A stretch of DNA of 64,000 bases, taken from Gigaspora margarita. Taxonomy: Eukaryota > Glomeromycota > Glomeromycetes > Diversisporales > Gigasporaceae. Shown in pieces: positions 22,606-31,600 of this stretch. The translations under genes were made by a program, and so were the position numbers. The notes beneath the pieces were generated by a model, which searched no databases, was not told where the DNA came from, and saw nothing but the letters and a program-made list of their open reading frames with translations. Position 1 is the first letter of the stretch. The number at the start of each line of letters is the position of its first letter. The DNA is taken from NCBI GenBank assembly GCA_009809945.1, contig WTPW01000024.1:875282-939281 (forward strand). Reading direction: 5' to 3'.

Positions 22606-22850
22606 CGAAGATATCTTGACAACCATTTAACTAAATTCAATGAACTTTTTTTTATTTGAATTCTATGCATTAATAGAATTCAAATAAAAAAAGTTTCATT
22701 GAATTTAGTCAGATGGTTGTCAAGATATTTCTGCACAAAGTTAGAGAAAAATCAAAAAATAACAGCTGCGCCAAGATTTTTTTAAAACTTTGAGCAAAGA
22801 TATCTTGACAACTCTGATCAAATTCGATGAACTTTTTTTTATTNAAACCT
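22606..22850. repeat. Palindromic core copies related to 1240-2680
   Basis: GATATCTTGACAACC (about 22610) to GGTTGTCAAGATAT (about 22725) is a palindrome around TTTGAATTCTATG and its complement, the same core seen at about 1650 and 2620. A half copy (GATATCTTGACAACTCTGAT) starts at about 22800 and is cut at an ambiguous base (22844). Confidence 0.75.
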
Positions 22851-22971
22851 GTTTAAAAAATGAACACCATAAAAACATAAAAAAAAGTTAAAAAAAAACC
22901 ATTTAAAATATAAAAAAAAATGTTTAATTTTTAAAAATATGTTAAAAATATAAAAAAATATAGAAAATTGT

Positions 22972-23005
22972 ATGTGGAGACATGTCTCTATAAAATAACA
23001 CCAAA
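22972..23005. repeat. Solo GGAGACATGTCTCT dyad
   Basis: In reverse orientation the flanks (GGTGTTATTTTAT before, ATACAATTTTCT after) match those of the 206-bp element at 24920-25125, but only one copy of the dyad is present. It is either the empty or collapsed form of that element or a deletion between its repeats. Confidence 0.6.
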
Positions 23006-23326
23006 AAATATTATAAAAAAAAAATATTTAAGTTATAAAATAAAAACGATAAAGAAAAATTTTAAGTACTGTATGTACGTGGAAATAAAAGTAAATCCTA
23101 GTTATTCCTTATTATAGGAATAACTAGAAATTTACATTTATTCCCATCATCATTTTTCTATTGTTATTTCAAAAAAAAATCAGAATAAAAAAAATAATAA
23201 TAAAAAAAAAATGAATAAAAAAAAACGTGTTTTTTTACTTTATTTATTTATTTATTTATTTTGTTTATTAATTTTCTCGTGTTCTTACTAGCAGGTAAGT
23301 ATGAAATTATAATTTTGGAGATTATT

Positions 23327-23363
23327 GCAGATTATAATAGGCGGCGCCTATTATAATCTGCAA
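23327..23363. repeat. GC-centred hairpin
   Basis: TGCAGATTATAATAGGC and GCCTATTATAATCTGCA are perfect 17-bp arms around the loop GGC. It stands at the junction between A-rich text and the right-terminal tandem units of the TA element. Confidence 0.8.
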
Positions 23364-23706
23364 AGATTATACTTTTTAAAATTTGCATAAATTTTTTGCT
23401 AAAAATCTGCGAATAACTACAAAAATCTAAATTTTGAAGGTCTTTGCAATTTTTTAAACAAGATTCTGCACTTATTTGATAAATTTGAAGATTAATACAG
23501 ATTATTAATTGTTTTAATTTCCTGATTCTATTATAATCTGCAAATATTATACTTTTTAAATATTTTTAAAGATTTGTGGCAAAAAATCTGCGAAGAACTG
23601 CAAAAATCTAAATTTTGAAGATCTTTGCAATTTTTTAAACAAGATTCAGCACCTATTTGATAAATTTGAAGATTATTACAAATTATTAATGTTTTTAATT
23701 TCCCGA
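23345..23706. repeat. Two tandem copies of a ~180-bp subterminal unit
   Basis: CTATTATAATCTGCAAAGAT starts copy 1 (23348) and CTATTATAATCTGCAAATAT starts copy 2 (about 23528). Both contain CAAAAATCTAAATTTTGAAG and end TTTAATTTCC. They form the right terminus of the TA element. Confidence 0.85.
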
Positions 23707-23708
23707 TG

Positions 23709-23895
23709 TATAAAGGATTTGGAGCTACTTTAAGCCAACTTTCAGATAATAAAAAGGAATACCCAATCACCTATGCTAGTAAAAGTTTGAAAAAGAAAAA
23801 AGTGAATTACGGTGCTACTGAACTAGAATGTGCTGCCATTGTATGGACCATTAAACATTTTTATAAATACTTTGTACAAGCTATTTCACACTAGT
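23709..23895 (+). pseudogene. G1 RNase H, middle part
   Basis: The open frame continues from the RT after removal of the TA element: YKGFGATLSQLSDNKKEYPI, TYASKSLKKKKVNYGATELE, CAAIVWTIKHFYKYFVQAIS. This matches the Ty3-type RNase H core, with TDAS upstream and the ELE/C-A segment supplying catalytic acids. A stop and the insertion of G2 follow. The domain resumes at 39881. Confidence 0.85.
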
Positions 23896-23919
23896 CACGG
23901 TGTTACAAGCGACTATAGC

Positions 23920-24100
23920 AGGACCCTGAAATATACATAGATAGGTCAGGTATAAGTTTGCTTATTTTTGAGGGTTTTTATACAGATCTTTTCTATTTAT
24001 AGTAATTTTTTGCTTATTTTTGAAGTTTTTTTCTGCAGATCTTTTCTTTTTTAGTAACTCTATAATTAACCTGACCTATCTATGTATATTTCGAGGTCCT
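23920..24100. mobile_element. 181-bp MITE, AGGACC group, in G2 LTR
   Basis: Ends AGGACCCTGAAATATACATA and TATGTATATTTCGAGGTCCT. Perfect 8-bp duplication ACTATAGC at 23912-23919 and 24101-24108. The 5' LTR carries the single empty site (AACTATAGTC at about 39419), which proves the insertion. Confidence 0.95.
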
Positions 24101-24272
24101 ACTATAGCCTTCAGTATAGTACTTGCAACACAATACACAGTGACAAGGATCTTGTAAGGGTCAGAGAAGATATGAAGTGGTGTGCAAGTAGAATATTACT
24201 TTACTAGAGTGGTCAGTATATATTTATCAAAGAGCAGAATAATATTTATTGGGATAAGATATGTTTTATTAA

Positions 24273-25746
24273 TGGGTATCCATAAGCTGTACTAAATTTA
24301 GTACAAAAAGCTTAATTTAGTACAGTAAAAAAACTGAAATTTAAAAAAAAATTATTATTAACCTTATATCAAATTTTTATAATAGATAAATATATATCTA
24401 TTTAATCTACTTGTCATTTTTGGAGTATATCTTTTTGATAAAATTTATATTTATTAACTCAGTAATGAATTTAAAAATAAAAATTTTTTAAAAATTATTA
24501 AACTCTAATACAAATTTTTGCTTATAATAAAATTTAAAAATTTTAATATAAAATTTTAATAAAAATATTTTTAATATAAAATATTTAATAAAAATTAATT
24601 TTCTTTATAAAATATTTTTAATATTTTATAATAATTTATAATAAAATTAAATTTTTAAACTAAAAATTTTGATTAAAAAATTTAATTAATTTTTAAACTT
24701 TTAAATTAATTTATAATTATAAAAATATTTTATTAAGATAAAGCTTTAAATTTTAATTGAAATTTGTAGAGCTAGCTTTTCTGATTTTAATGATAATAAA
24801 ATTATTAAATTTGACCAAAAACTCACTAAAATACAAAGATTTTTATATTTAGTTTATATATATGTATATATATATAATATGTATATTATAAAAATATATA
24901 ATTATAAGGGTGTTATTTTATGGAGACATGTCTCCATGGAGACCCTTTATATGAATAGCCAATCAAAATTAAGCATGTGACTAAATAATATATTGCTTAT
25001 TATTGGCCAATTAAAATTTTCTACAAACTTTCTAACTTTTATAATACAAAAACACAAATAAAAATTTTCTAACCCTAAATATGATTGGCTGTTATATATA
25101 GGGTCGCCATGGAGACATGTCTCCATATACAATTTTCTTAATTATAAAAACTAAAATTGATATATTTTATAAAATTTTTAATAAAATTTAATAAATTTTT
25201 TTTACTATAATCAGAAAAGCTAGCTTTATAACTGGTCAAAATTTAATATATATTGGCTTAATAAAATTTTTTAAAATTAATTCATTTTTAAGCTTTTAAA
25301 TTAAATTTACTATAAATTTACTATTAATTTACTATTAATTTACTATAAATTTTATATGTAAATTTAGCCATTTTTGGATTTGTACCACCTTATATCAAAT
25401 CTATTAATTTTATTTTAATAATTTTTTATATAATTTTAAAATCAAATATAGATTAAAAACAATATAAATTTTTATTATTTTTATTATTATTTAATAAATT
25501 AATATTTTTAAATATTTTTTAAATGCTGTACTAAATTTAGTACAGCAAGTTTTGCAATTTGTAATTTTCATTTAAAACTAATTTATACCAAATTTTTATA
25601 AATAACTTTTGCTAAAATTTTATATAGAAAAAATATTGGTATTAAAGAATATTTTAGCAAAGTTTAAAATAAAAATTATTATTGATTGTTAAATATGATT
25701 TTTTTAATTTGTACTAAATTTAGTACAAAGTGCTTACAGATACCCA
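24273..25746. mobile_element. 1.47-kb AT-rich element with TTAA duplication
   Basis: Ends TGGGTATCCATAAGC and GCTTACAGATACCCA, flanked by TTAA at 24269-24272 and 25747-25750. The 5' LTR shows the single site (TTTTATTAATAATAATATG). An equally consistent reading is ATTAAT with ends GGGTATC. The palindrome TGTACTAAATTTAGTACA lies just inside each end and again near 25528. The TTAA signature suggests piggyBac- or Kolobok-type mobilisation. No ORF. Confidence 0.85.
24920..25125. mobile_element. 206-bp nested element bounded by GGAGACATGTCTCC dyads
   Basis: Ends ATGGAGACATGTCTCCATGG and its complement CCATGGAGACATGTCTCCAT, followed inward by AGACCC / GGGTCG. The same outer flanks with a single dyad occur at 22972-23005. 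The small minus-strand frame across it is not considered real. Confidence 0.65.
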
Positions 25747-26039
25747 TTAATAATAATATGTTATAATTCAAAAAGGATATTTTTAGTTGTAGTCATTAAA
25801 GGAGGAGTGGGGAATCTGAGTCTAATATGTAGAAGGGAAGAAAGCTAGGGTTTATATACATTTTGAAAAGCTAATAAAATACTAATGATAATATAATAAT
25901 AAAACTATAAAATGATAAAACTGTAAAACTGTAAAACTGTAAAACTGTAACTATAAAACTGTAAAACTGTAAAACTGTAAAACTATAAAACTGTAAAACT
26001 GTAAAACTGTACTTTAGTTAAGCAACCCATTCTATAACA

Positions 26040-26054
26040 TTTCCGTCCCCTTTA
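26040..26054 (-). promoter_or_regulatory. G2 polypurine tract
   Basis: On the minus strand AAAGGGGACGGAAA abuts the LTR start TGTTATAG, as expected for the plus-strand primer of an LTR element. The stop of the preceding extra ORF overlaps its start. Confidence 0.75.
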
Positions 26055-26923
26055 AGAATGAACTCTGTAAGTTTCTGGATCTAGTAATCTTTCAAAATCA
26101 TTAGCAGATAATCTAGTCAAGTTATTGAGAGATAGATACTGGGTATAATATAATCGAGAAGGATCTGTATCTTGAAAAACTTGGTAGGTTTATTTTGCTT
26201 CTTTTCAAAAGTTATAAGTTTGTTGTATCCCAAAAGAGGTTTTAAAGAGTTTTTAATTTCTTTAAAGATCTTAGAATTTTCCTTTAATTCTTCTAGAAGT
26301 TGTCCTAAATAGTAACAAGCTTCAAGAGTTTGAATTTGTTTTTCTCTTTGACTTCCTCTAATCTCTTGGTTTAACTGATTTATTATTTTATTTACTTGAT
26401 CTTTCTATACAAAAGTTAAGAGAGGACTTTTTTGTAAAGGAGTATTTTGTTTATTTTTTGTTAGGTCTTTAATAAGCTCTTTAAAAACAGTATCTGTTTC
26501 TAGTGCAGTATCTTGAGTTTTATTAGTTAGAGGTTCACTTAAGAAGAGTAATGGTATCATTTTATCATTAACTGTTTCTGGTTCTTTATATAGTTCTATT
26601 TCTGTAGAGTAGCTCTGGTTCTGGTTTTCATTGTTTGTAGGAAACTGTACAGAGAGTAAGACATCAGTACTATCAGTTACTGTAATGTGATTTTCAGTAA
26701 TAACAAGACTGTTGTAACATAATAAAGAGTCTTGGTTCCATTGTTTAACTAAATCTGCAAGTGTAATTAAGGTTTGAGGTTGCAGGAAAAAAGTTTCTAT
26801 TTCTAGAGCAGGAATTTGTTTTGAAAAAAAGAGAAAAGGAAATTTCTAAAAAAAAATTGGAGTAAAAATAAAAAAACTTGTTGCACATAACAAATTAAGA
26901 GGTAAGGCTATGTTTCTAATCAT
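26052..26923 (-). pseudogene. G2 extra ORF between integrase and 3' LTR
   Basis: ATG at 26923 lies 24 bases after the integrase stop. The predicted protein starts with a hydrophobic stretch (ALPLNLLCATSFFIFTPIFF), then a stop, then LADLVKQWNQDSLLCYNSLV near 26750. A Glu/Asn-rich middle, a Lys/Gln-rich helical part and the C-terminal RLSANDFERLLDPETYRVHS ending at 26052 follow. One or two stops and a frame change near the 3' end break it. G1 carries the homologous frame. The position is that of env-like genes in some LTR elements, but no second membrane anchor or fusion motif is seen. Function unknown. Confidence 0.6.
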
Positions 26924-26946
26924 TTTAAAAATTTACTCCAAAAATT

Positions 26947-28490
26947 CTAAATGACAATCATAGGTTGCCAATTCTGTTTTTCATAATACTTAACAAGATG
27001 ATCACTATTGTAATACTGCTTTAATGTTTTTCTATTTATTGTACAAAGTTTGTAAAATCCATTGTTCAATTTATCTTTAACAATAAAGGGTCCAGTTCTT
27101 TTTTCTTCAAATTTTCCTGAGCGAGATGCTTCATTATCTTTTCTTTGTACCCAAACTTTATCACTAATTTCAAATTCTTCTTTTAGTATCTTGGAATCGA
27201 ATCTAACCTTCTGTTTCTTTTGGGATTTGGTTGTATTTATCCTAGTAATTTCATGTTGATATAGCAATTCTTCAATTAATTCAAATACTCGTTGTAGTAT
27301 ACTATCTTTTAGGAAGACTTTATTATCTGGATCAACTGGGTCTACTAGGATAATAGTTTCAATTGATAATATAGCTTGGCATCTATATACTAAGTGGAAA
27401 GGAGTGTATCCTGTAGTTGCATATCATTTGGTTCTATATACAAACAGTATAGCAGATATATAAATATCCCATTCTTTGTCACTTTCTGTAACTTTTGAAA
27501 GAGAATTACAAGAGTTCTATTTAATCCTTCAATCATTCTATTGGTTTGTAGGTGATAGGACAAAGAGAATATATGTTTTATCAAAAACTTTTCACACAAT
27601 ATTCTCACCATTTTACTGACAAAATTCTTTCCATTGTCTGAGAGTATCATCTTAGATACTCCGTTCTACAAACAATTTTTTCAAAGATAAATTTAGCTAA
27701 TGTTTTTGCACCTGCATCTGATATAGCTTTGGCTTCTGGCCAGCGAGTAAGGTAATCAGTAGCAACAATAATATAATGATTATTTCAAGGGGTTATATGG
27801 AGGGTCCAACTAAATCTATTCCTACATGTTCAAAGACTCTTCCAACTTGGATAGGATGGAGGGTTCCTTTTTTTTACTTTTTCTACATTTCTGGCATATT
27901 TCACAAGAGTGAACATAGTTCTACACATCTCTATACATTTGGTCCCAATTATACATGAGGACGAAAGCATTTCGGGTTTGAAAACCCGAAATTAAAATTT
28001 GAAGACGAAATTGTTTTTGATTTATTTTACTTGAAAGATGAAATTTTTTGATACTTTTTTTAAGTAGACGAAATTATAAAGAACATATCTATATAAATTT
28101 TATTTGCTCTTCCTTATAAAAAATTTTAATTTTCTCTAATGAAAACGAAATAGGCCTTTTTCAAAAATCAATTTCAGTGCTATCACTAGTCCCAATAATA
28201 CTGTTCAGATATTTTATAATACATAGTATCTGTTCCTAAATGTCCAGCAGTAGGATGACTATGCATCATATACAAAATTGGTTCAACTTCAGTCCATTTG
28301 ATAACTCGAATTGGTTTGTCTAGAACTTTTCTATTCTTTTTGCACAATAATTTATTTTTTACTTCATATCATTGAGATTGATTAATAATTGTCCTTAGTT
28401 CATTGTTCGTTAAGTCAGGGAAGAGAGTGTCTAATTTTAAATATTCTAGAAGATTTTAGATATTGATCTAAATTCATATAGGGTCAATAG
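26947..28490 (-). pseudogene. G2 integrase (broken)
   Basis: On the minus strand: zinc-binding N-terminal region with VKYAHSCE-like CEICQKC text near 27950-27880 (cut by the 27954-28188 insertion), VGPS..P at about 27830-27800, MILSDNGKNFVSKMVRILCE at 27650-27590 and HLQTNRMIEGLNRTLVILFQ at about 27555-27500, giving D..D..E. The C-terminal part is an open frame 27267-26947 with KVWVQRKDNEASRSGKFEEK and RTGPFIVKDKLNNGFYKL, the GPY/F module typical of Ty3/gypsy integrases. The Glu-bearing region reads IEGLNR rather than VERLNR. Stops in the core show decay. It would join cDNA to genomic DNA. Confidence 0.8.
27954..28188. mobile_element. 235-bp insertion in G2 integrase with 12-bp duplication
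   Basis: Flanks GTCCCAATTATA (27942-27953) and GTCCCAATAATA (28189-28200). The corresponding G1 integrase sequence (around 40340-40370) has no such insertion. No terminal inverted repeats were recognised. The interior repeats GACGAAAT-like words and includes the dyad TTTCGGGTTTGAAAACCCGAAA (27970-27991). Class unknown. Confidence 0.75.
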
Positions 28491-28499
28491 GGCAAAGGT

Positions 28500-29990
28500 G
28501 TGTCTGGGTTGGTAAGTGAGAAAGAGCATCAATATTCGAATAGTTTCTTCCAGATTTGTGTATGATAGTAAAGTGATAGGATTGGAGTTTTATAATCTAA
28601 CAGCCTAGGCATCCTTTAGATTGAGATGACTTTAACCATTTACGAGCAGAGTGGTCTGTGACTAGTGTGAAATAACTTGTACCAAAGTATTTATAAAAAT
28701 GTTCAAAGGTCCATACAATAGCAGCACATTCTAATTCTGTAGCTTTATAGTTTATTTTTTTCTTTTTCAAACTTTTACTAGTATAAGCAATTGGGTGTTC
28801 CTTTTTATTACCAGAAAGTTGGCTTAAGGTAGCTCCAAATCCTTCATAAGAAGCATCTGTAGTAAGAATAAATTCTTTTCTACAGTCTGGGTAGATGAGG
28901 ATAGGGGCAGTTGTTAACTAGTGTTTTAATTCATCAAAAGCCTGTTGACATTTAATACTCTATTCATAAGCATTGTCCTTATGCAATAACTGATTAAAAG
29001 GATAAGGGGAGTGACAAAAATTAGATGATTTTTTAGGGGGGAGGGGGAAAAAAATGCTGAAATTATATATAGGAACCTGACCAAATCTATATTATAGAGG
29101 GGGGAAGGAGGGTAGGCCTCTAATAAAAAGTAATCAGATGATTAATGACACACCCTAAGCAATAGAGAAGAAATGTTTAATAAATCGTCTATAGTATCTA
29201 GCAAGTCCTAAAAATGATCGTAATTGGGTTATATTTGGGGAGGTTGTATATTTTGAATAGTAGTTATTTTGTCTGGGTCTGGGGAAATTCCTTTTTCTTC
29301 AATAATATGTCCTAGAAAGGGTAGTCTTTTTATTCAAAAATTACACTTTTTTATATTTAATTTTAATCTGGTACTTCGAATTCTAGTAAAAACTTCTTGT
29401 AGATATTTAATATAATCATTAAATATCTGAAAGAAGACATTAGTATCATCTAGATATACTACTATATACTTGTAAGCTAAACCTTTATAAACCTAATTCA
29501 TAAGATATTGAAAGGTAGCAGGTGCATTACACAATCCAAAAGGCATGATATTGAATTCATAAGTTCTGTATCTGATTATAAAAGCAGTCTTTTTTCTATC
29601 TTCTGGGTGTCCTTTACTTGCCAATATCTACTCATAAGATCTAAAGTGGAAAAATAAGTAGCTCTAGCAAGAGAATCTAGCATTTTATCTATTTGAGATA
29701 GAGGATACTGATCTTTTTTTTGTAATATTGTTAAGCTTTCGGTAGTCTACACAAAATCTTTTCTTTCTATTTTTCTTGTTCACAAGTACAACAAGAGAGG
29801 CCCAAGGACTAGAGGACTCTCTAATCAATTTATTTTCTAATATTTGTTGTACTTCCTTATTTATAAACATTAGTTTAGTAAGAGGTACCATATAGGGTTG
29901 TGAGCTAATGGGTGGTCCATCATCTGTGAATATTCAGTGAACAACTAGGTTAGTTCTTCCTAGTTGGGCCATATCTTTTGCAAAAAGGTC
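28500..29990 (-). pseudogene. G2 reverse transcriptase and RNase H (broken)
   Basis: The RT starts with VPLTKLMFINKEVQQILENK (open to 29685), then SPWASLVVLVNKKNRKKRFC and VDYRKLNNITKK. It continues through [20 protein letters not shown] near 29580-29530 to VVYLDDTNVFFQIF near 29462-29430, with the intact YxDD catalytic pair. RNase H follows (YEGFGATLSQLSGNKKEHPI near 28850-28790 and WTFEHFYKYFGTSYF near 28710-28670; C-terminal NIDALSHLPTQT near 28535-28500). Frameshifts, stops and a Harbinger-like MITE in the connection region disable it. Comparison with G1 defines the insertions. Confidence 0.8.
29006..29155. mobile_element. 150-bp PIF/Harbinger-like MITE
   Basis: Ends GGGGAGTGACAAAAATTAGA and TAATGACACACCCT (inverted GGG..GTG.CA). 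TAA duplication at 29003-29005 and 29156-29158. Removing it restores the length and match to the G1 counterpart (TTAAGAGAGTAAGCAAT, antisense of about 20245). The 3-bp TWA duplication and the GGG-GTGTCA end are typical of PIF/Harbinger. G-rich runs (GGGGGGAGGGGG) lie just inside. Confidence 0.85.
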
Positions 29991-31600
29991 TGCAAATTCA
30001 AAAAGCAATTATCGAAATTGGGCTCCTTGGTTAGTAGTAAGAGGTCCTACTTTTGGGTTAATTTCCTAAGTTATATATATTTCTCGAATGTTTCTGGGTC
30101 TATAATCATCTGAATCTTTGAGTAGTTTTTGATTATGCACAGAATAACTCAAAAATTTTGAATATCTTGGTTACTAGGTTTAGGTATAGAGACTGTAAAC
30201 TTAGTATACAAGTCCTTTAATCGATGATAAAAGTTTTCAAAATAATGTACTTGGTCCTGTAGAGTTTTGATGGTCTGTTTCTGGTATTTAAAGGTTTTGG
30301 CTTGTTTTTGAAGAGAGTATGATTTGAGCTTGTTATTAAATTTGTTTCTGCAATAGCTGAATCAATTTAGAAATTCTAGAATAGGCAAGGCAGTTTTGAT
30401 AGGTGTGATAATAGGTAACTCTATTACAAGGAGTATAGTAGACTCATTTAGATTAGATGCTTTAGGTACTGAGTGGGTAGGAGGAGAAAGAATGTCTGTT
30501 TCTGAATCTGGAGGAGGATTGCTTCTTCATAGAATTCCTTGCACAAATTTTTATATTTTCGAAGTTTATTATTGGTCTTGACCATAGTACAGAATTCACA
30601 AAGTCCTGCAGTTCCTGCAAAATTTTTTCATAAGTTTTTCATGGCTTTTCTCTTATCAAAGTCAGGATGACTCATAACAAAAGATTCAGTAAGAATTCTT
30701 TGTAATGCTTGTTTTTCTGTTTCTGATAATTCTATATGGGTGGCTTTCATAATGACATTTATTTCATTATAGGTATAACCTTAGTTAGAATGGTCATCAT
30801 ATTGGGGTTCAAGAACATGGGCAAGGTCTTTATTGCTTTCACCAATCTGGATCTGGGCTAAATAAAAGATGTGACTTTGGTTAAGGTCATAACTGTGTTT
30901 GGCATTTCTGGTAGATTTAGTATAATGACATACTTGGATTCATAGGTTGCAATTGGGGTTATATTCAATATTCTGGGCAGCCTTGCAAGCATAAAGGTGC
31001 TCAAGATTACAGAATTGAATATTCTCTCAACTAGAATTGAGTTTAATCATCTTGGATCTGATTCCTTGTTCTTTGCAGAGTTTGCATTCTGTTAAGATTC
31101 CTCTACCTGTGCTATTGGTGAAGAATTCAATACTTCGAGGATGGTCACAGTCTAAAGCATGTTGGAAGTCAATCCAATATCCATTGCATAACTTTTTTGG
31201 TCCAAGGGTCTAATCTCTTCTGGTTTCTTAGGTACTTTACATTTACAGTAGTAGTTGGTTTGTAGTCGAGTATAATGAGGAAGGTGTTGAGCATTTACTT
31301 TTTGGAGATTATATCCACATTCAAATCTTTGGTTTTCTAATTTCTGGATCATTTGAGGGCAGTTGACTCCAATATATCCATATTGTTCACATTGATAGCA
31401 TCTATTTTCTGGGCAGTCTTTATATAAGTGTCCTGGTTGGAAACAGATTTTGCAAATATTTTGTTTATGGGCTTGCCTACGGCAATAGGCAGCAAGGTGT
31501 CCATATCGATAATATTGTAACATTTATTGTTGGGACAGTCAGCATAGAGATAATTATAGAAGTAACAGCATCCGCATTTCTGGTTAGAAAAGGATGTACT
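29991..31600 (-). pseudogene. G2 multi-zinc-knuckle linker between protease and RT
   Basis: The open frame 31523-31152 encodes YYRYGHLAAYCRRQ (third-type knuckle lacking its first Cys in this frame), CKICFQPGHLYKDC (perfect CCHC), and CYQCEQYGYIGVNC (CCHC with Tyr in place of His). FECGYNLQ and NYYCKCKVPKKPEE follow. An upstream half-knuckle (KCGCCYFYNYLYADC) is readable at about 31595-31555. Downstream, CKLCKEQGIRSKM near 31090-31050 and a stop-ridden coiled-coil region lead to RT. This is homologous to 15365-17193 in G1. Clustered knuckles imply RNA or DNA binding. The location after protease is unusual. Confidence 0.65.

Larger units (their letters stand above)
20406..23708. mobile_element. 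3.3-kb element with TA duplication and terminal tandem repeats
   Basis: Ends CATTGGGAA and TTCCCGATG. TA flanks at 20404-20405 and 23709-23710. Removing the element restores the RNase H codons (GCA TCC TAT AAA GGA), matching G2. The left end has a 167-bp unit in two copies (20410-20740); the right end has a 180-bp unit in two copies (23345-23706). The interior holds a minisatellite with a 354-base assembly gap and very A-rich text. The TA duplication points to the Tc1/mariner type, but no transposase is visible; one could be hidden in the gap. Confidence 0.8.
23901..26039 (-). repeat. 3' LTR of G2, with two insertions
   Basis: Removing 23920-24100 with its 8-bp duplication and 24273-25746 with TTAA leaves 472 bp, exactly the length of the 5' LTR (39409-39880). 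It contains an 8-bp microsatellite (ACTGTAAA units) at 25915-26010. Confidence 0.9.

Noticed and set aside
20406..23708. Assignment of this element as Tc1/mariner
   Set aside because: The TA duplication alone is insufficient. No DDE transposase is visible and the tandem subterminal units are atypical, so the superfamily was left open.
26052..26923. Assignment of the extra G1/G2 ORF as a retroviral envelope gene
   Set aside because: Only the position and a hydrophobic N-terminus fit. No cleavage site, fusion peptide or C-terminal membrane anchor is seen.
27942..27985. Hammerhead-ribozyme-like core (TGAGGACGAAA)
   Set aside because: The conserved C before TGA-N-GA is displaced and there is no stem II between the two core strands. 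The resemblance is probably accidental.
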